Shown here piece by piece: positions 43,338 through 52,212 of a stretch of DNA of 64,000 nucleotides. Every line of letters begins with the position of its first letter. Within the stretch, counting starts at the first letter, position 1. The DNA is taken from the NCBI GenBank assembly GCA_019636345.1, contig JAHBXQ010000002.1, forward strand, positions 806,001 through 870,000, written 5' to 3'. The position numbers and the translations under genes are program-made. The DNA comes from Pirellulales bacterium. GTDB lineage: Bacteria; Planctomycetota; Planctomycetia; Pirellulales; Lacipirellulaceae. Below the pieces are notes generated by a model that saw only the letters and a list, made by a program, of their open reading frames with translations, was not told where the DNA came from and did not search any database.

Positions 43338-44663
43338 ATGACCAAGCTTGCCGCTCCCGTGCCCGGAATGGTTCCGCGCGACCGCGAACTTGAGTTCGAG
43401 AAGCTCAAGCAGCGGATCCACTCGAAGTTGGTCGACAAGCTCGACCTGTCGCACGTCGGCGACCTGGAAGGAGACGTGCTGCGGCGCGAGATTCGGCTGG
43501 TCGTCGAGCACCTGTGCGACACCGAGGACACGTTCCTCAATCGCAACGAGCGCGACAAGCTGATCGACGAGGTGCTCGACGAGACGTTCGGCCTGGGCCC
43601 GTTGGAGCTGCTGCTCAAGGACCCGTCGATCAGCGAAATCATGATCAACGGCCCCAAGCGGGTCTACGTCGAAAACGGCGGTCGGCTCGAACGCTCGGCC
43701 GTGCAGTTTCGCGACGACAAGCATCTGATGCAGATCATCGATCGGATCGTCTCGAAAGTGGGCCGCCGCGTCGACGAAGTCTGCCCGATGGTCGACGCGC
43801 GACTTCCTGACGGCTCCCGCGTGAACGCGATCATCCCCCCCTTGGCCCTCGACGGACCCAGCGTCACGATTCGGCGATTCGGCTCGAACCCGCTCAAGTT
43901 GGAGGATCTGCTCAAGTTCAAGAGCATGACCCCCGAGATGGTCATGCTGCTGGAAGGGGCGATGAAAGCCAAGCTGAACATCATCATCTCGGGAGGCACC
44001 GGCTCCGGCAAGACGACGCTGCTCAACACGCTTTCCAGTTTTATTTCGAACAGCGACCGCATCGTGACGATCGAGGACGCGGCTGAACTGCAATTGCAAC
44101 AAGATCACATCGTGCGGCTGGAAACTCGCCCGCCGAACATCGAGGGCAAAGGGAAGATCTCGGCGACCGACCTCGTGCGGAACTCGCTCCGGATGCGCCC
44201 CGACCGGATTATCATCGGCGAATGTCGCGGGCCCGAGACGCTCGACATGTTGCAGGCGATGAACACGGGTCACGAAGGCTCGCTGACCACCTGCCACGCG
44301 AACACGCCCCGTGACGCCATCGCGCGATTGGAAACGATGATCATGATGGCCGGGTTCGACATGCCGGCGCGCGCGATGCGAACCCAAATCGCCAGCGCCG
44401 TCGACCTGATCGTCCAGGTGAATCGGCTGTCGGGCGGACCCCGCAAAGTGACGGCGATCACCGAAATCTTGGGGATGGAACAAGACACGATCGTCATGCA
44501 AGACATCTTCAAGTACATCCAGGAAGGGGTCGACGAAAACGGCCGCGCCCGCGGGCACTTTATGTCGACCGGCATCCGACCGACCTTCATGCCGCGCTTG
44601 GAGTCGCACGGCGTGCGGCTGCCGTCCAGCGCGTTCCGCGAACGAATCATGCTGCAGGACTGA
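43338..44663 (+). CDS. cpaF: Tad pilus assembly ATPase CpaF/TadA
   Basis: Hexameric secretion ATPase powering pilus extension (and retraction). The 441-residue protein has the N-terminal helical domain, [29 protein letters not shown], Walker [13 protein letters not shown], the Asp box [12 protein letters not shown], Walker [21 protein letters not shown] and the His box [21 protein letters not shown] 43338 is preferred over TTG 43317 because it begins [11 protein letters not shown] as usual for such proteins. It precedes tadB by about 140 bases that contain a long hairpin. Confidence 0.95.
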   Translation: MTKLAAPVPGMVPRDRELEFEKLKQRIHSKLVDKLDLSHVGDLEGDVLRREIRLVVEHLCDTEDTFLNRNERDKLIDEVLDETFGLGPLELLLKDPSISEIMINGPKRVYVENGGRLERSAVQFRDDKHLMQIIDRIVSKVGRRVDEVCPMVDARLPDGSRVNAIIPPLALDGPSVTIRRFGSNPLKLEDLLKFKSMTPEMVMLLEGAMKAKLNIIISGGTGSGKTTLLNTLSSFISNSDRIVTIEDAAELQLQQDHIVRLETRPPNIEGKGKISATDLVRNSLRMRPDRIIIGECRGPETLDMLQAMNTGHEGSLTTCHANTPRDAIARLETMIMMAGFDMPARAMRTQIASAVDLIVQVNRLSGGPRKVTAITEILGMEQDTIVMQDIFKYIQEGVDENGRARGHFMSTGIRPTFMPRLESHGVRLPSSAFRERIMLQD

Positions 44664-44719
44664 ACCCCAGGGCGCCGACCCGGCGTCTGGCGCCAAACGA
44701 ACGCGACGAACGCCCGGGC

Positions 44720-44764
44720 GGCGATTCCGGAGGAGGGGGCAGAGGGGCCCTCCTCCGGATCGCC
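44720..44764. repeat. Long hairpin between cpaF and tadB
   Basis: GGCGAT (44720-44725) plus CCGGAGGAGGG (44727-44737) pair with CCCTCCTCCGG (44748-44758) plus ATCGCC (44759-44764), 17 pairs with one bulged T. There is no T-tract. It could be a stabiliser or processing site within the operon rather than a terminator. Confidence 0.5.
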
Positions 44765-44805
44765 CCGGGGCCGGCCGCTTACACCACCTCCGCGAGCCCA
44801 GTGCG

Positions 44806-45774
44806 ATGTCTCCGACCTTGATTGTCATCGGCGCCGTGTTCATCGGCGTGGTGCTGTTGGTGGTGGCCGTCGCCAGCCTGCTGCGCGACAAGAGCGTCTC
44901 GCAGATGGAAGGGCGGCTCAACGTCCTCACCGGCAAGGGGAGCAACGACCCGGCCGGACTTTCGGAGCTGTCTCGACTGGTCGCCGCCCAGCGGAACGAG
45001 GGAAAGACTCCGCTGGAAATCATGCTGGCGCGGTGGTTCAATCTGTCGCGATTGTTCGATCAGGCCGACGTCACGATGTCGGTCGGCGCGTTCATGGGGG
45101 CGTGCGTCGGATTGGGGGTCGGCTCTGCGGCGTTGTGTTCGATCGCGGGGTTGAATCTGGCGCTGGCGCCGATCGTCGGCTGTGCGTTCTCCATGCTGCC
45201 GTTCGCGTGGCTGAGCTTCCGCCGCAAACGGCGGCTCAAGAAATTCGCCGCTCAGCTTCCCGAGGCTCTGGAGTTGGTCGCCCGGGCGTTGCGCGCCGGG
45301 CACAGCTTGGCGGCGGGGTTCAAGCTCGTCTCCAGCGAGATGTCGGATCCCATCGGCGCCGAGTTCGGCCGCGTGTTCGAGGAGCAGAACCTCGGCATCC
45401 CGTTCGAGGAGGCGCTCGAAAGCCTCACCGAGCGGGTTCCCAATCTCGATCTCAAGTTCTTCGCCACCGCCGTCATTCTGCAGCGGCAGACGGGCGGCGA
45501 CTTGGCCGAAATCCTCGACAAGATCGGCAGCCTGATTCGCGAACGGTTCAAGATTTGGGGGCAAGTCCAGGCTCTGACCGGCGAAGGCCGCTTGTCGGGC
45601 ATCGTTCTGTTGGCTTTGCCGCCGGCGCTGTTCGTGGCCGTGTACCGCATGAACCCCGACTACATGATGACCCTGTTCACCGACGATCTGGGCAAGAAGA
45701 TGCTCATCGGCGGCGTGCTCATGCAGTTGCTGGGGGCGCTTGTGATTCGCAAAATCGTCAACATCCGAGTCTGA
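44806..45774 (+). CDS. tadB: Tad inner-membrane platform protein TadB
   Basis: A 322-residue T2SSF-domain membrane protein that forms the pilus platform with TadC. An N-terminal TM (LIVIGAVFIGVVLLVVAVAS), a cytoplasmic stretch, two TMs (about 85-135), the conserved block LPEALELVARALRAGHSLAAGFKLVSSEMSDPIGAEF and FFATAVILQRQTGGDLAEILDKIG, then C-terminal TMs (IVLLALPPALFVAVYRM and LIGGVLMQLLGALVIRKIV). It ends one base before the tadC start. Confidence 0.94.
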   Translation: MSPTLIVIGAVFIGVVLLVVAVASLLRDKSVSQMEGRLNVLTGKGSNDPAGLSELSRLVAAQRNEGKTPLEIMLARWFNLSRLFDQADVTMSVGAFMGACVGLGVGSAALCSIAGLNLALAPIVGCAFSMLPFAWLSFRRKRRLKKFAAQLPEALELVARALRAGHSLAAGFKLVSSEMSDPIGAEFGRVFEEQNLGIPFEEALESLTERVPNLDLKFFATAVILQRQTGGDLAEILDKIGSLIRERFKIWGQVQALTGEGRLSGIVLLALPPALFVAVYRMNPDYMMTLFTDDLGKKMLIGGVLMQLLGALVIRKIVNIRV

Positions 45775-45775
45775 C

Positions 45776-46768
45776 ATGCACGCATTGATCGCTGGAATCT
45801 TGTCGCCGACGATGATGACGCAGATTGCGATCTTCGGCGCCGTGGCCGCGGCGGCGTGGTGGCTGCTGGACCTGCTGCAGAACGGCCGACCGCGCGCCGA
45901 GCAGCGACTCGAAGAGTTCCGCGAGCCGAACGGTCGCAAGTCGGACCTGTTGCGCGACGGCCGCGGCAAGTCGGGCCGCGGCGGGGCGTTCACCCGCGCG
46001 CTGAAGAAGGCCTCCCCCGCGCTTTCGGCGCCGCTGCAGCCTAAGAACGACTCCGAGGTCAACAAGACTCGCGAAAAGCTCAACATGGCCGGTTTCCGCG
46101 GCGAGAACGCACCGCAGTTGTTCTGGTCGCTCAAAACGATCGGGCTGGCGGTCGGCTTCTTCCTGGGCGGCGGTACGGTGCTCGCGATCCGGGGCGCCGA
46201 CACCGACACGCTCACCTACGCCGGGGTCATCGGCGGGCTGATGTTCTACGCCCCGGAACTCGCCGTGATGTTCATCAAGCGAAGCCGGCAGGACAACATC
46301 TTCTACGGACTTCCCGACGCGCTCGACCTGATGGTCGTCTGCGTCGAGGCGGGCCTGGGGCTCGACCAGGCCATGCGCAAAGTCTCCGAGGAAATGAAGA
46401 AGTCCTACGGCGTCATCGCCGAGGAGTTCGCGTTGTGCAACTTGCAGTTGCAAATGGGACGGGCCCGCAACGAGGTGCTCCACGACCTCGGCGGACGGAC
46501 CGGGGTCGACGACCTCAAGGCCCTGGCGGCGATTCTGATTCAGGCCGACAAGTTCGGCTCGAGCGTCGCCCAGGCCCTGCGGGTGCAGAGCGATTCGATG
46601 CGGACTCGCCGTCGGCAGCTCGCCGAGGAAAAGGCCGCCAAGACGGCGGTCAAGCTGATCTTCCCGCTGGTGATCTTCATCTTCCCGGCAATCTTCGTCG
46701 TGCTGGTCGGACCGGCGGCGATCACGATGATCAACGAGCTGTTCCCGTCGATGAACAAGGGGAGCTGA
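45776..46768 (+). CDS. tadC: Tad inner-membrane platform protein TadC
   Basis: A 330-residue T2SSF-domain protein paired with TadB. The N-terminal TM is followed by a basic segment (about 35-85), two TMs (TIGLAVGFFLGGGTVLAI and YAGVIGGLMFYAPELAVMFI), then PDALDLMVVCVEAGLGLDQAMRKVSEEM and the conserved ADKFGSSVAQALRVQSDSMRTRRRQLAEEKAAKTAVK, and C-terminal TMs. The TGA-C-ATG junction with tadB indicates coupled translation. No tadD, tadE or tadF follows; minor pilins must be elsewhere or lacking. Confidence 0.94.
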   Translation: MHALIAGILSPTMMTQIAIFGAVAAAAWWLLDLLQNGRPRAEQRLEEFREPNGRKSDLLRDGRGKSGRGGAFTRALKKASPALSAPLQPKNDSEVNKTREKLNMAGFRGENAPQLFWSLKTIGLAVGFFLGGGTVLAIRGADTDTLTYAGVIGGLMFYAPELAVMFIKRSRQDNIFYGLPDALDLMVVCVEAGLGLDQAMRKVSEEMKKSYGVIAEEFALCNLQLQMGRARNEVLHDLGGRTGVDDLKALAAILIQADKFGSSVAQALRVQSDSMRTRRRQLAEEKAAKTAVKLIFPLVIFIFPAIFVVLVGPAAITMINELFPSMNKGS

Positions 46769-47049
46769 GCCCCCCGCGGGACGGCTCGCAGCTTGTCGCA
46801 CGTGTTGCTTCGGCCGCAGAGTCGGACGTTTGCCAGCCGGCGCGGGCGTGCGAAACGCGGGCAAACATGGCCGCATCGGAAGCCCTCTGCGGTGAATCGC
46901 CCGCTTTGAGGCGTTGCGGACGCCTTGGCCGCACGGCCCGCCCCCTGGCGAGCAACCCGGCGTTTTGGTAGTTTTTTTGGACTGCCCGCGGCGGGTGCGG
47001 ACGACCGACGTCCCCCGCCCGGAGAGCCGGTTTTCAGGAATGCCGATCG

Positions 47050-47595
47050 ATGGGCCAAGCCATCCCCGGGGTCGCCCCCGACACCGAACGCGAAGTCACG
47101 ATCATGACCGTTTGGCCCTCGCTGGGGGCGACGGCTTACGGGCGTTGGTGGGGCCGGTTGCTGCAGAATAAGTTCGGCATCTCGGTCTTTGGGATCCCGA
47201 TCACGTTGGGCCGAATCATGGCCTTGGCGTCGATCCCGTTCATCCTGCCGGTGTACTTTCACATGCTCGTGCCGCGCCTGCCGGGCGTCGTGTTCGGGTT
47301 CCCCAACCCCGCCTGTCGCCGCTACCGGCTCACCAACCGTCGGGTGATCGTCGAGCAGCCGTTCGGCGGCGGCGAGCAGCAGAGCGTCTCGCTCGATCGG
47401 TTCGACTCGGTCACGGTCGAGGTGCTCCCCGGCCAGGAGTGGTACCCGGCGGGGGATTTGGTTTTTCGCAACGGCGTGATCGAAACATTCCGCTTGACCG
47501 GCGTCCCGCACCCCAAGGCGTTCTGCGAAACGTGCGTCAAAGCCCATAAGGGCTTCGTAGGGGTCCAGCAGGCCCGCGCTGCAGGCTACGCCTGA
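47050..47595 (+). CDS. Hypothetical membrane protein with PH-like domain
   Basis: A 181-residue protein with one hydrophobic segment pair in the first half (GRIMALASIPFILPVYFHMLVP) and a second half resembling a bacterial PH-like domain (RRYRLTNRRVIVEQPF, SLDRFDSVTVEV, GDLVFRNGVIETFRLTGVPHP). ATG 47050 has AGGA ten bases upstream; ATG 47104 is an alternative. It follows tadC after 281 bases without gene or clear terminator, so co-transcription is uncertain. Role unknown. Confidence 0.65.
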   Translation: MGQAIPGVAPDTEREVTIMTVWPSLGATAYGRWWGRLLQNKFGISVFGIPITLGRIMALASIPFILPVYFHMLVPRLPGVVFGFPNPACRRYRLTNRRVIVEQPFGGGEQQSVSLDRFDSVTVEVLPGQEWYPAGDLVFRNGVIETFRLTGVPHPKAFCETCVKAHKGFVGVQQARAAGYA

Positions 47596-47851
47596 GAGCC
47601 CCAGCCCCGGGTTTGCCGCCTGCTTGGCGGTTCGACGCCCCTCCCCGTCGTCTGCGCCTCCGGCACTTCGCGCGCGTGAATCTGTGCGGTTCAGGCGCCC
47701 TCTGACTGCGCCGCGCTTGGCGACTGTCGTGCCGGCTTCGATAGGCCGACGAATTTGATGCTAGCACGATGCGCGTGTGCGGCCGATACCCCGGAAGACG
47801 CGCCTGTCAGGTGCGCTCGCTCGGGGCACTCTTACCTGGAGGATCGGTCGT

Positions 47852-48451
47852 ATGCACTCTTGGCTCGTTCGCTTGGCAGGGGGTCTGGCCGTCGTCGTCG
47901 TCACCGCATCCGCCCTCCCAGCCGCGGACGAAACGCCCCCGGCCGCCGAGGACCGCCAAGAGGCCGCCGCCGACGAGGCCTCTCCGCAACCCCAGCCGCA
48001 GGCGGAGTCGCGCCCCCTCGTCGCGGAGTCGGAGTCCACGACCAACGAGACCTCCGCGACCGGCATCGAGCGGCGACCGCTGCGACACGGCGTATTTCGC
48101 TGGACGAGCTACCCCGCCGCCTGGACCGCGGCCCAGAAGACGAATCGGCCGATCCTGCTCTACGTCACCTCGCCCGGATGCCCGCACTGCGTGAAGATGG
48201 TTTCCGAGACGTTCCAGGCCCCCCACATCTCGCCGCTTGTCTCCGAATCGTTCGAGACGGTCTACGTCGATCGGGCCGTGCAGCCCGAGTTGGTCGCCAA
48301 ACTGAAGGTCCGCTGGTTCCCGACGACGATCGTCGTCGGCGCCAACAACAAGGTGATCGACGTCCTCGAGGGGTACGTCGACCCGCTTGCCTTCACGACC
48401 CGCATCAAGACGGGGCTGGCCGCATCGACCACGTCCACCCAAACGAGGTAG
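47852..48451 (+). CDS. Secreted thioredoxin-fold protein (CxxC)
   Basis: A 199-residue protein: signal peptide (LVRLAGGLAVVVVTASALPAA), a 50-residue Pro/Glu/Ala linker, then a thioredoxin domain. The redox motif is CPHC in LLYVTSPGCPHCVKMVSETF, and the cis-Pro is in VRWFPTTIVVG. ATG 47852 is preceded by GGAGGA and starts the signal peptide; an upstream frame exists but lacks a signal. Likely a periplasmic disulphide or thiol reductase; partner unknown. Convergent with queA. Confidence 0.83.
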   Translation: MHSWLVRLAGGLAVVVVTASALPAADETPPAAEDRQEAAADEASPQPQPQAESRPLVAESESTTNETSATGIERRPLRHGVFRWTSYPAAWTAAQKTNRPILLYVTSPGCPHCVKMVSETFQAPHISPLVSESFETVYVDRAVQPELVAKLKVRWFPTTIVVGANNKVIDVLEGYVDPLAFTTRIKTGLAASTTSTQTR

Positions 48452-48509
48452 CCCGCGAGCCGCAGCGTTCGCCGCCGCTCACGGACTTCCCTGCGCTGAG
48501 GTTCCCCGC

Positions 48510-48566
48510 CGGGCTCTTCTCGCCAGCCAAGGGCTCGATGCTCTGCGCTTGGTCGAGAAGAGCCCG
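48510..48566. terminator. Inverted repeat between convergent genes
   Basis: CGGGCTCTTCTCG (48510-48522) is exactly inverted at 48554-48566, with an inner CCAAG/CTTGG pair (48527-48531, 48548-48552). It lies between the convergent thioredoxin and queA genes; probably a bidirectional transcript end, although no T-tract is present. Confidence 0.5.
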
Positions 48567-48590
48567 TGGCGTTTCCACGGCACTGCAGGC

Positions 48591-49652
48591 TCAGACGATC
48601 AGCATCGCGTCGCCGTAGCTGTAGAAGCGATACCGTTCCTCGACTGCCGTTTGATAGGCCTGGCGCAGCAACTCCGAACCGGCGAAGGCCTGCACCAAGA
48701 GCAGCAGCGTCGTTCGCGGGAAGTGAAAGTTGGTGAGCAGTCCGTCGAGTACGCGGAACTGGTAAGGGGGCTGAATGAACAGCGAGGTCTCGCCCGACCA
48801 CGGACGAAGCAAGCTCGACGAGCCGCTAGCCGCCTCGTCGGCCGCCACCGATTCGAGCGTCCGGGCCACCGTGGTGCCGACGGCGATGACTCGACCGCCG
48901 CGCGTTTTGGCCGCCTGAATTTCAGCGACCGCGGGGGAGGTCACCTCCGCCCATTCGGCGTGGATCGGATGATTCGCCGGGTCCTCGACCGAGATCGGAC
49001 GAAACGTCCCCAGCCCCACGTGGAGCGTAATCGCCGACACGCCGATGCCCCGGCCCGCGATCGACTCCAACAGCGGCTTGGTCAGGTGGAGTCCGGCGGT
49101 CGGCGCGGCAACCGCTCCGGAATGCCTGGCAAAGACCGTTTGGTACCGCTCGACGTCGGCGTCCACCATCCGCCCGCCCCGAATGTAGGGGGGGAGCGGG
49201 ACGCGACCTATTCTCGCGAGCAGTTCCAGCGAGTCGAACTCCTGCTCGGGTTTGGCGAGCCATTGGCCGTCAGGCAGTTTCTCGAGCAGCCACAGTTTCA
49301 CCGCGTCGCGACCTTCGCGGTCGACGAGTTGGATTGCTTCCGGCGGGTGAAGCGCGCCGCGCGTCTTGCAGACGACGATCCACGTTCCGTCTGGTGCGGC
49401 GCGGAGGAACAGTCCTTGCCATCGCCCGCCCGTCTCAAGCCGCCGTCCGTGCAATTGCGCCGGAATGACGCGGGTGTCATTCAGGACCATTTGGTCCCCC
49501 CGCTGCAGCAGCCCCGGCAGATCCCGCACGTGGGCGTGCTCGATCGTCTGCGCGCCTCGGTCGAGCACCATCAGCCGCGCATCGACCCGATTGGGGAGCG
49601 GCTCCTGGGCGATCAAATCCGCCGGCAGGTGGTAATCAATCCAAGGTCCCAT
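48591..49652 (-). CDS. queA: tRNA preQ1(34) S-adenosylmethionine ribosyltransferase-isomerase
   Basis: Makes epoxyqueuosine on tRNA from preQ1 using SAM as ribosyl donor. The 353-residue product has YHLPADLIAQEPLPNRVDARLMVLDR at the N-terminus, VLNDTRVIPAQLHGRR, and VFARHSGAVAAPTAGLHLT and ITLHVGLGTFRPISVEDPANHPIHAEW as family blocks; TNFHFPRTTLLLLVQAFAG near the end is diagnostic. Length and start (ATG 49652) are normal. It is divergently transcribed from mraZ. Confidence 0.95.
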   Translation of the reverse strand: MGPWIDYHLPADLIAQEPLPNRVDARLMVLDRGAQTIEHAHVRDLPGLLQRGDQMVLNDTRVIPAQLHGRRLETGGRWQGLFLRAAPDGTWIVVCKTRGALHPPEAIQLVDREGRDAVKLWLLEKLPDGQWLAKPEQEFDSLELLARIGRVPLPPYIRGGRMVDADVERYQTVFARHSGAVAAPTAGLHLTKPLLESIAGRGIGVSAITLHVGLGTFRPISVEDPANHPIHAEWAEVTSPAVAEIQAAKTRGGRVIAVGTTVARTLESVAADEAASGSSSLLRPWSGETSLFIQPPYQFRVLDGLLTNFHFPRTTLLLLVQAFAGSELLRQAYQTAVEERYRFYSYGDAMLIV

Positions 49653-49826
49653 CGCGCTTGCCGTGATCGTCCGTGGCGGGGCAAACCATCGAGTATAGGC
49701 CCGGCAGGCGCGAGTCGGCTACCGCTTCGTGCAGCCGGGAATGAACGGCTGAGCACCGCTAGCGTACTTGGGGCCGAACGTTCGCTCGGCATTTCTCGGC
49801 ACTTTTGAAATGCGGAGCTTTTCACG

Positions 49827-49888
49827 TTGACGAAGGGGCGAAGTCGGCTAAGTTTGGGTCCAAGTGGGAGAAAATGGGGCAAAGTGGC
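49827..49888 (+). promoter_or_regulatory. mraZ promoter with MraZ-box operator
   Basis: TTGACG (49827-49832), 16 bases, TAAGTT (49849-49854), then TGGG at 49855, 49865 and 49875 and TGGC at 49885: four repeats with a strict 10-bp period ending at the start codon (49890). Known MraZ operators are such direct GTGGG repeats, so this is a clear autoregulatory site, placed over the transcript start and leader. Confidence 0.8.
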
Positions 49889-49889
49889 A

Positions 49890-50423
49890 ATGACGCTTCT
49901 CACCGGACACTATCGCCGCTCGCTCGACGACAAGTCGCGATTGGCGATTCCTAAGCCGCTGCGGGTCCAGCTGGCCGACGCGCCGCTGTTTGCGAGCCCC
50001 GGGCTCGACGCCTGCCTGGCCCTCTACCCCGAGGACGAGTTCGCCCGGGTGGCCGACCGCCTTGCCGCGAATTCGCCGGCCGCCCGCGCGACCCGGGACT
50101 ACAGCCGGTTGTTCTTCTCCCAAGCCGAACGTCTGACGCTCGACGGCCAAGGCCGCATCCGCCTGCCCGCGACTCTGGCGGAGCGGGCTCGGCTTGGCAG
50201 CGAGATCGTCCTGGTGGGAGTTCGCGACCACCTGGAGGTTTGGAACTCCGAGTCCTGGGATGCGTTCGTCTCTCAGCGTGACGTCTGCTACGACGAACTC
50301 GCGGAGCGGGCGTTTGAGGGCCCCTCCGCGGGCGAATCCCAGGCACAGTCGATACCCACGGCGGAAGACCTGCAGCCCCTTCACGGCGGGCAGGACGATC
50401 GGTCCCCGGCGCGACCTCGCTGA
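49890..50423 (+). CDS. mraZ: Transcriptional regulator MraZ
   Basis: DNA-binding protein that in other bacteria represses the division/cell-wall (dcw) cluster, including itself. The 177-residue protein has the two SpoVT-AbrB-like halves: LTGHYRRSLDDKSRLAIPKPLR and RLTLDGQGRIRLPATLAERARLGSEIVLVGVRDHLEVWNSESWD. It exceeds the usual 140-150 residues by a polar tail. ATG 49890 sits directly after the four operator boxes. It is followed by a 370-base gap with a strong terminator before rsmH, so rsmH may not be on the same full-length transcript. Confidence 0.94.
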   Translation: MTLLTGHYRRSLDDKSRLAIPKPLRVQLADAPLFASPGLDACLALYPEDEFARVADRLAANSPAARATRDYSRLFFSQAERLTLDGQGRIRLPATLAERARLGSEIVLVGVRDHLEVWNSESWDAFVSQRDVCYDELAERAFEGPSAGESQAQSIPTAEDLQPLHGGQDDRSPARPR

Positions 50424-50439
50424 GGCCCCCGGGGACCGC

Positions 50440-50683
50440 GAAACTCTAACAATTGAACTCCTCCTCACCTCCGAAGAGACGCTTCTTCCAATTCTGACGA
50501 CGCCAGGGAGCGACGCGTGCAGTTGGCCACAGGGCACGCGCCGGTTCATGGCCCGACGACCCGCTCGCCGCAGGGACGCACAAGAGCGGCTGCCGCTCGA
50601 TTCCGGGACGAGAGTCCCCGGGGTCGGACAGGCGTAAGTTGCGGCGGACGGCGCAAGGATGCGCCGTCCGCCGCAGCTTTTTT
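50440..50683 (+). ncRNA. Candidate structured RNA ending in a strong terminator
   Basis: The gap between mraZ and rsmH holds four hairpins: CGCGTGC/GCACGCG (50514-50520, 50534-50540), GAGCGG/CCGCTC (50584-50598), CCGGGAC-GAGA-GTCCCCGG with a GNRA-type loop (50603-50621), and a perfect 15-bp terminator stem (50641-50655 with 50660-50674, loop AGGA) followed by TTTTTT (50678-50683). It could be a separate small RNA, an mraZ 3'UTR or an rsmH attenuator. The 5' end is a guess; no known class recognised. Confidence 0.5.
50641..50683 (+). terminator. Intrinsic terminator between mraZ and rsmH
   Basis: Perfect 15-bp GC-rich stem with tetraloop AGGA and a run of six T at 50678-50683, one of the strongest terminators in the window. 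Confidence 0.92.
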
Positions 50684-50793
50684 ATGGAGCCTCGGCTGGC
50701 GTCAACCTGATGATCGAACCAGGGACCAATGATCCCATTGCGCGCCGACGGGTCGGCTTCGACTCGAACCCCGGGCGCGGTAAGCTGGCTTGT

Positions 50794-51687
50794 ATGCCCG
50801 CCGCGTCGATTCACGTCCCTGTGCTGCTTGAGGAGGTCGTCGAGTGGCTGCGCCCCGCGCCGGGCATGACGATTGTCGATGGTACGTTGGGGGGCGGGGG
50901 GCATGCTCGCGTGTTGGCCGAACGGGTCGGACAGGAGGGACGGATCTTGGCGTTCGACCTCGATCCGGCGGCGATCGCCCGGGCCGAGGAGACGCTCGCG
51001 GGTCTGCCGCTGTTGGTCGCCAACCGGTCGTACTGCGAACTCCCCGAGACCCTCGCCGAGGCGGGCCTCGATGCGGTCGACGGAATCGTGCTCGATCTCG
51101 GGCTGTCGAGCGATCAACTCGCCGACGACGAGCGAGGGTTCAGTTACTTCAGTGAAGGAGAACTCGACCTGCGGTTCGACCCCGACCGGGGCGAACCGGC
51201 GTGGCGATTGCTCGAGCGGCTCAGCGAAGAATCGCTCGCGGACCTCATCTTCCAGTACGGCGAAGAGCGGTGCAGCCGCCGCATCGCCCGGCAGATTGTC
51301 GAGCGGCGTCGGGCGCGACAGCCGGTCCGCACCGCGACCGAGTTGGCCGAGTTGGTGCGGCGCTGCGTCCCCCGGGGCCGCGGTCACCAGATCGACCCCG
51401 CGACGCGCTCGTTCCAAGCCCTGCGGATCGCGGTCAACGGCGAACTCGACGCCGTCGAGCAGGCCTTGGCCAAGCTCCCCGACTGCTTGCGGTCGGGGGG
51501 GCGACTGGCGATCATCAGTTTTCACTCATTGGAAGATCGGTTGGTCAAGAACGCGTTTCGCAACGACTCGCGTTTGAACGTTCTGACGCGGCGTCCCGTC
51601 GTCGCCGGCGACGACGAGGTGGCGCGCAATCCCCGCGCACGGAGCGCGAAACTGCGCGTCGCCGAGCGCGTCGCGCAATCGTCGTAA
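50794..51687 (+). CDS. rsmH: 16S rRNA (cytosine(1402)-N4)-methyltransferase
   Basis: Methylates C1402 of 16S rRNA using SAM. Family blocks: SIHVPVLLEEVVEWLRP, SAM loop TIVDGTLGGGGHARVL, AFDLDPAAIARAEE, GIVLDLGLSSDQLADDERGFSY, DPATRSFQALRIAVNGELDAVEQAL and LAIISFHSLEDRLVKNAFR. The 297 residues from ATG 50794 match the family start; ATG 50710 would add 28 residues without similarity but has GGAG near it. It stands downstream of mraZ as in dcw clusters, but no ftsI, mur or ftsZ genes follow in this window. Confidence 0.94.
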   Translation: MPAASIHVPVLLEEVVEWLRPAPGMTIVDGTLGGGGHARVLAERVGQEGRILAFDLDPAAIARAEETLAGLPLLVANRSYCELPETLAEAGLDAVDGIVLDLGLSSDQLADDERGFSYFSEGELDLRFDPDRGEPAWRLLERLSEESLADLIFQYGEERCSRRIARQIVERRRARQPVRTATELAELVRRCVPRGRGHQIDPATRSFQALRIAVNGELDAVEQALAKLPDCLRSGGRLAIISFHSLEDRLVKNAFRNDSRLNVLTRRPVVAGDDEVARNPRARSAKLRVAERVAQSS

Positions 51688-51707
51688 TCCCCGACAGGAG
51701 CCCTGGC

Positions 51708-52097
51708 ATGGACGAGTCGCCCCAGACGGTTGATCACGCCCTCGCGGTGCGCGGCTTGGCCATGCTGGCCGTGCTAGGGGCGGGGCTCATTGGCACGGTC
51801 GGCTACCGCGTCTTCGACGCCGCCGCTCGCCGCGACGGGCGAGTCGGCGCCTCCTCCGGCGTGCTGGCCGTGACCCCTGCGGGACCGACGGATGGGGAAG
51901 ATCCGGCGGCCGGTCAATCTCTGGCCGAGCGGCAACCGAGTTCGATCGATCGCGACGTCGACGCCGCCAGCTACGCTGAGGTGAACGACGCCCAGGCCGA
52001 CGACCAACCTGCTCCGGTCCAGGCCGCCCCCGAGCAACAGCCGGTCGATGCACGACCCCGATTCGTCGCTCCCCGTGATGACGCGCCACGAGAATGA
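51708..52097 (+). CDS. One-TM hypothetical protein in the ftsL position
   Basis: A 129-residue protein starting at ATG 51708 (AGGAG upstream), 20 bases after rsmH. One TM helix (about 14-35, GLAMLAVLGAGLIGTVGYRVF) is followed by an acidic, Pro/Ala/Asp-rich extracytoplasmic tail. FtsL normally occupies this position and also has one N-terminal TM, but no leucine-zipper coiled coil is visible here, so I do not call it FtsL. It is convergent with the TPR gene downstream. Confidence 0.6.
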   Translation: MDESPQTVDHALAVRGLAMLAVLGAGLIGTVGYRVFDAAARRDGRVGASSGVLAVTPAGPTDGEDPAAGQSLAERQPSSIDRDVDAASYAEVNDAQADDQPAPVQAAPEQQPVDARPRFVAPRDDAPRE

Positions 52098-52212
52098 CGG
52101 CGCCAAACTCCGAGTCGCGATGAGCCGTTACGCTGCAGGGGAGAACGCCGACACGAAGGCAAGTCCCATCCAAGCTGGCGCGATCTCCTGGCTCCGGTCA
52201 GTCGCTCGGCGC

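Noticed and set aside
50440-50640. RNase P RNA, 6S RNA or SRP RNA in the mraZ-rsmH gap
   Set aside because: None of the diagnostic conserved sequences of these RNAs was found; kept only as an unclassified structured RNA candidate.
51708-52097. Calling the one-TM protein FtsL
   Set aside because: Position and topology fit, but no leucine-zipper coiled coil is visible in the tail.
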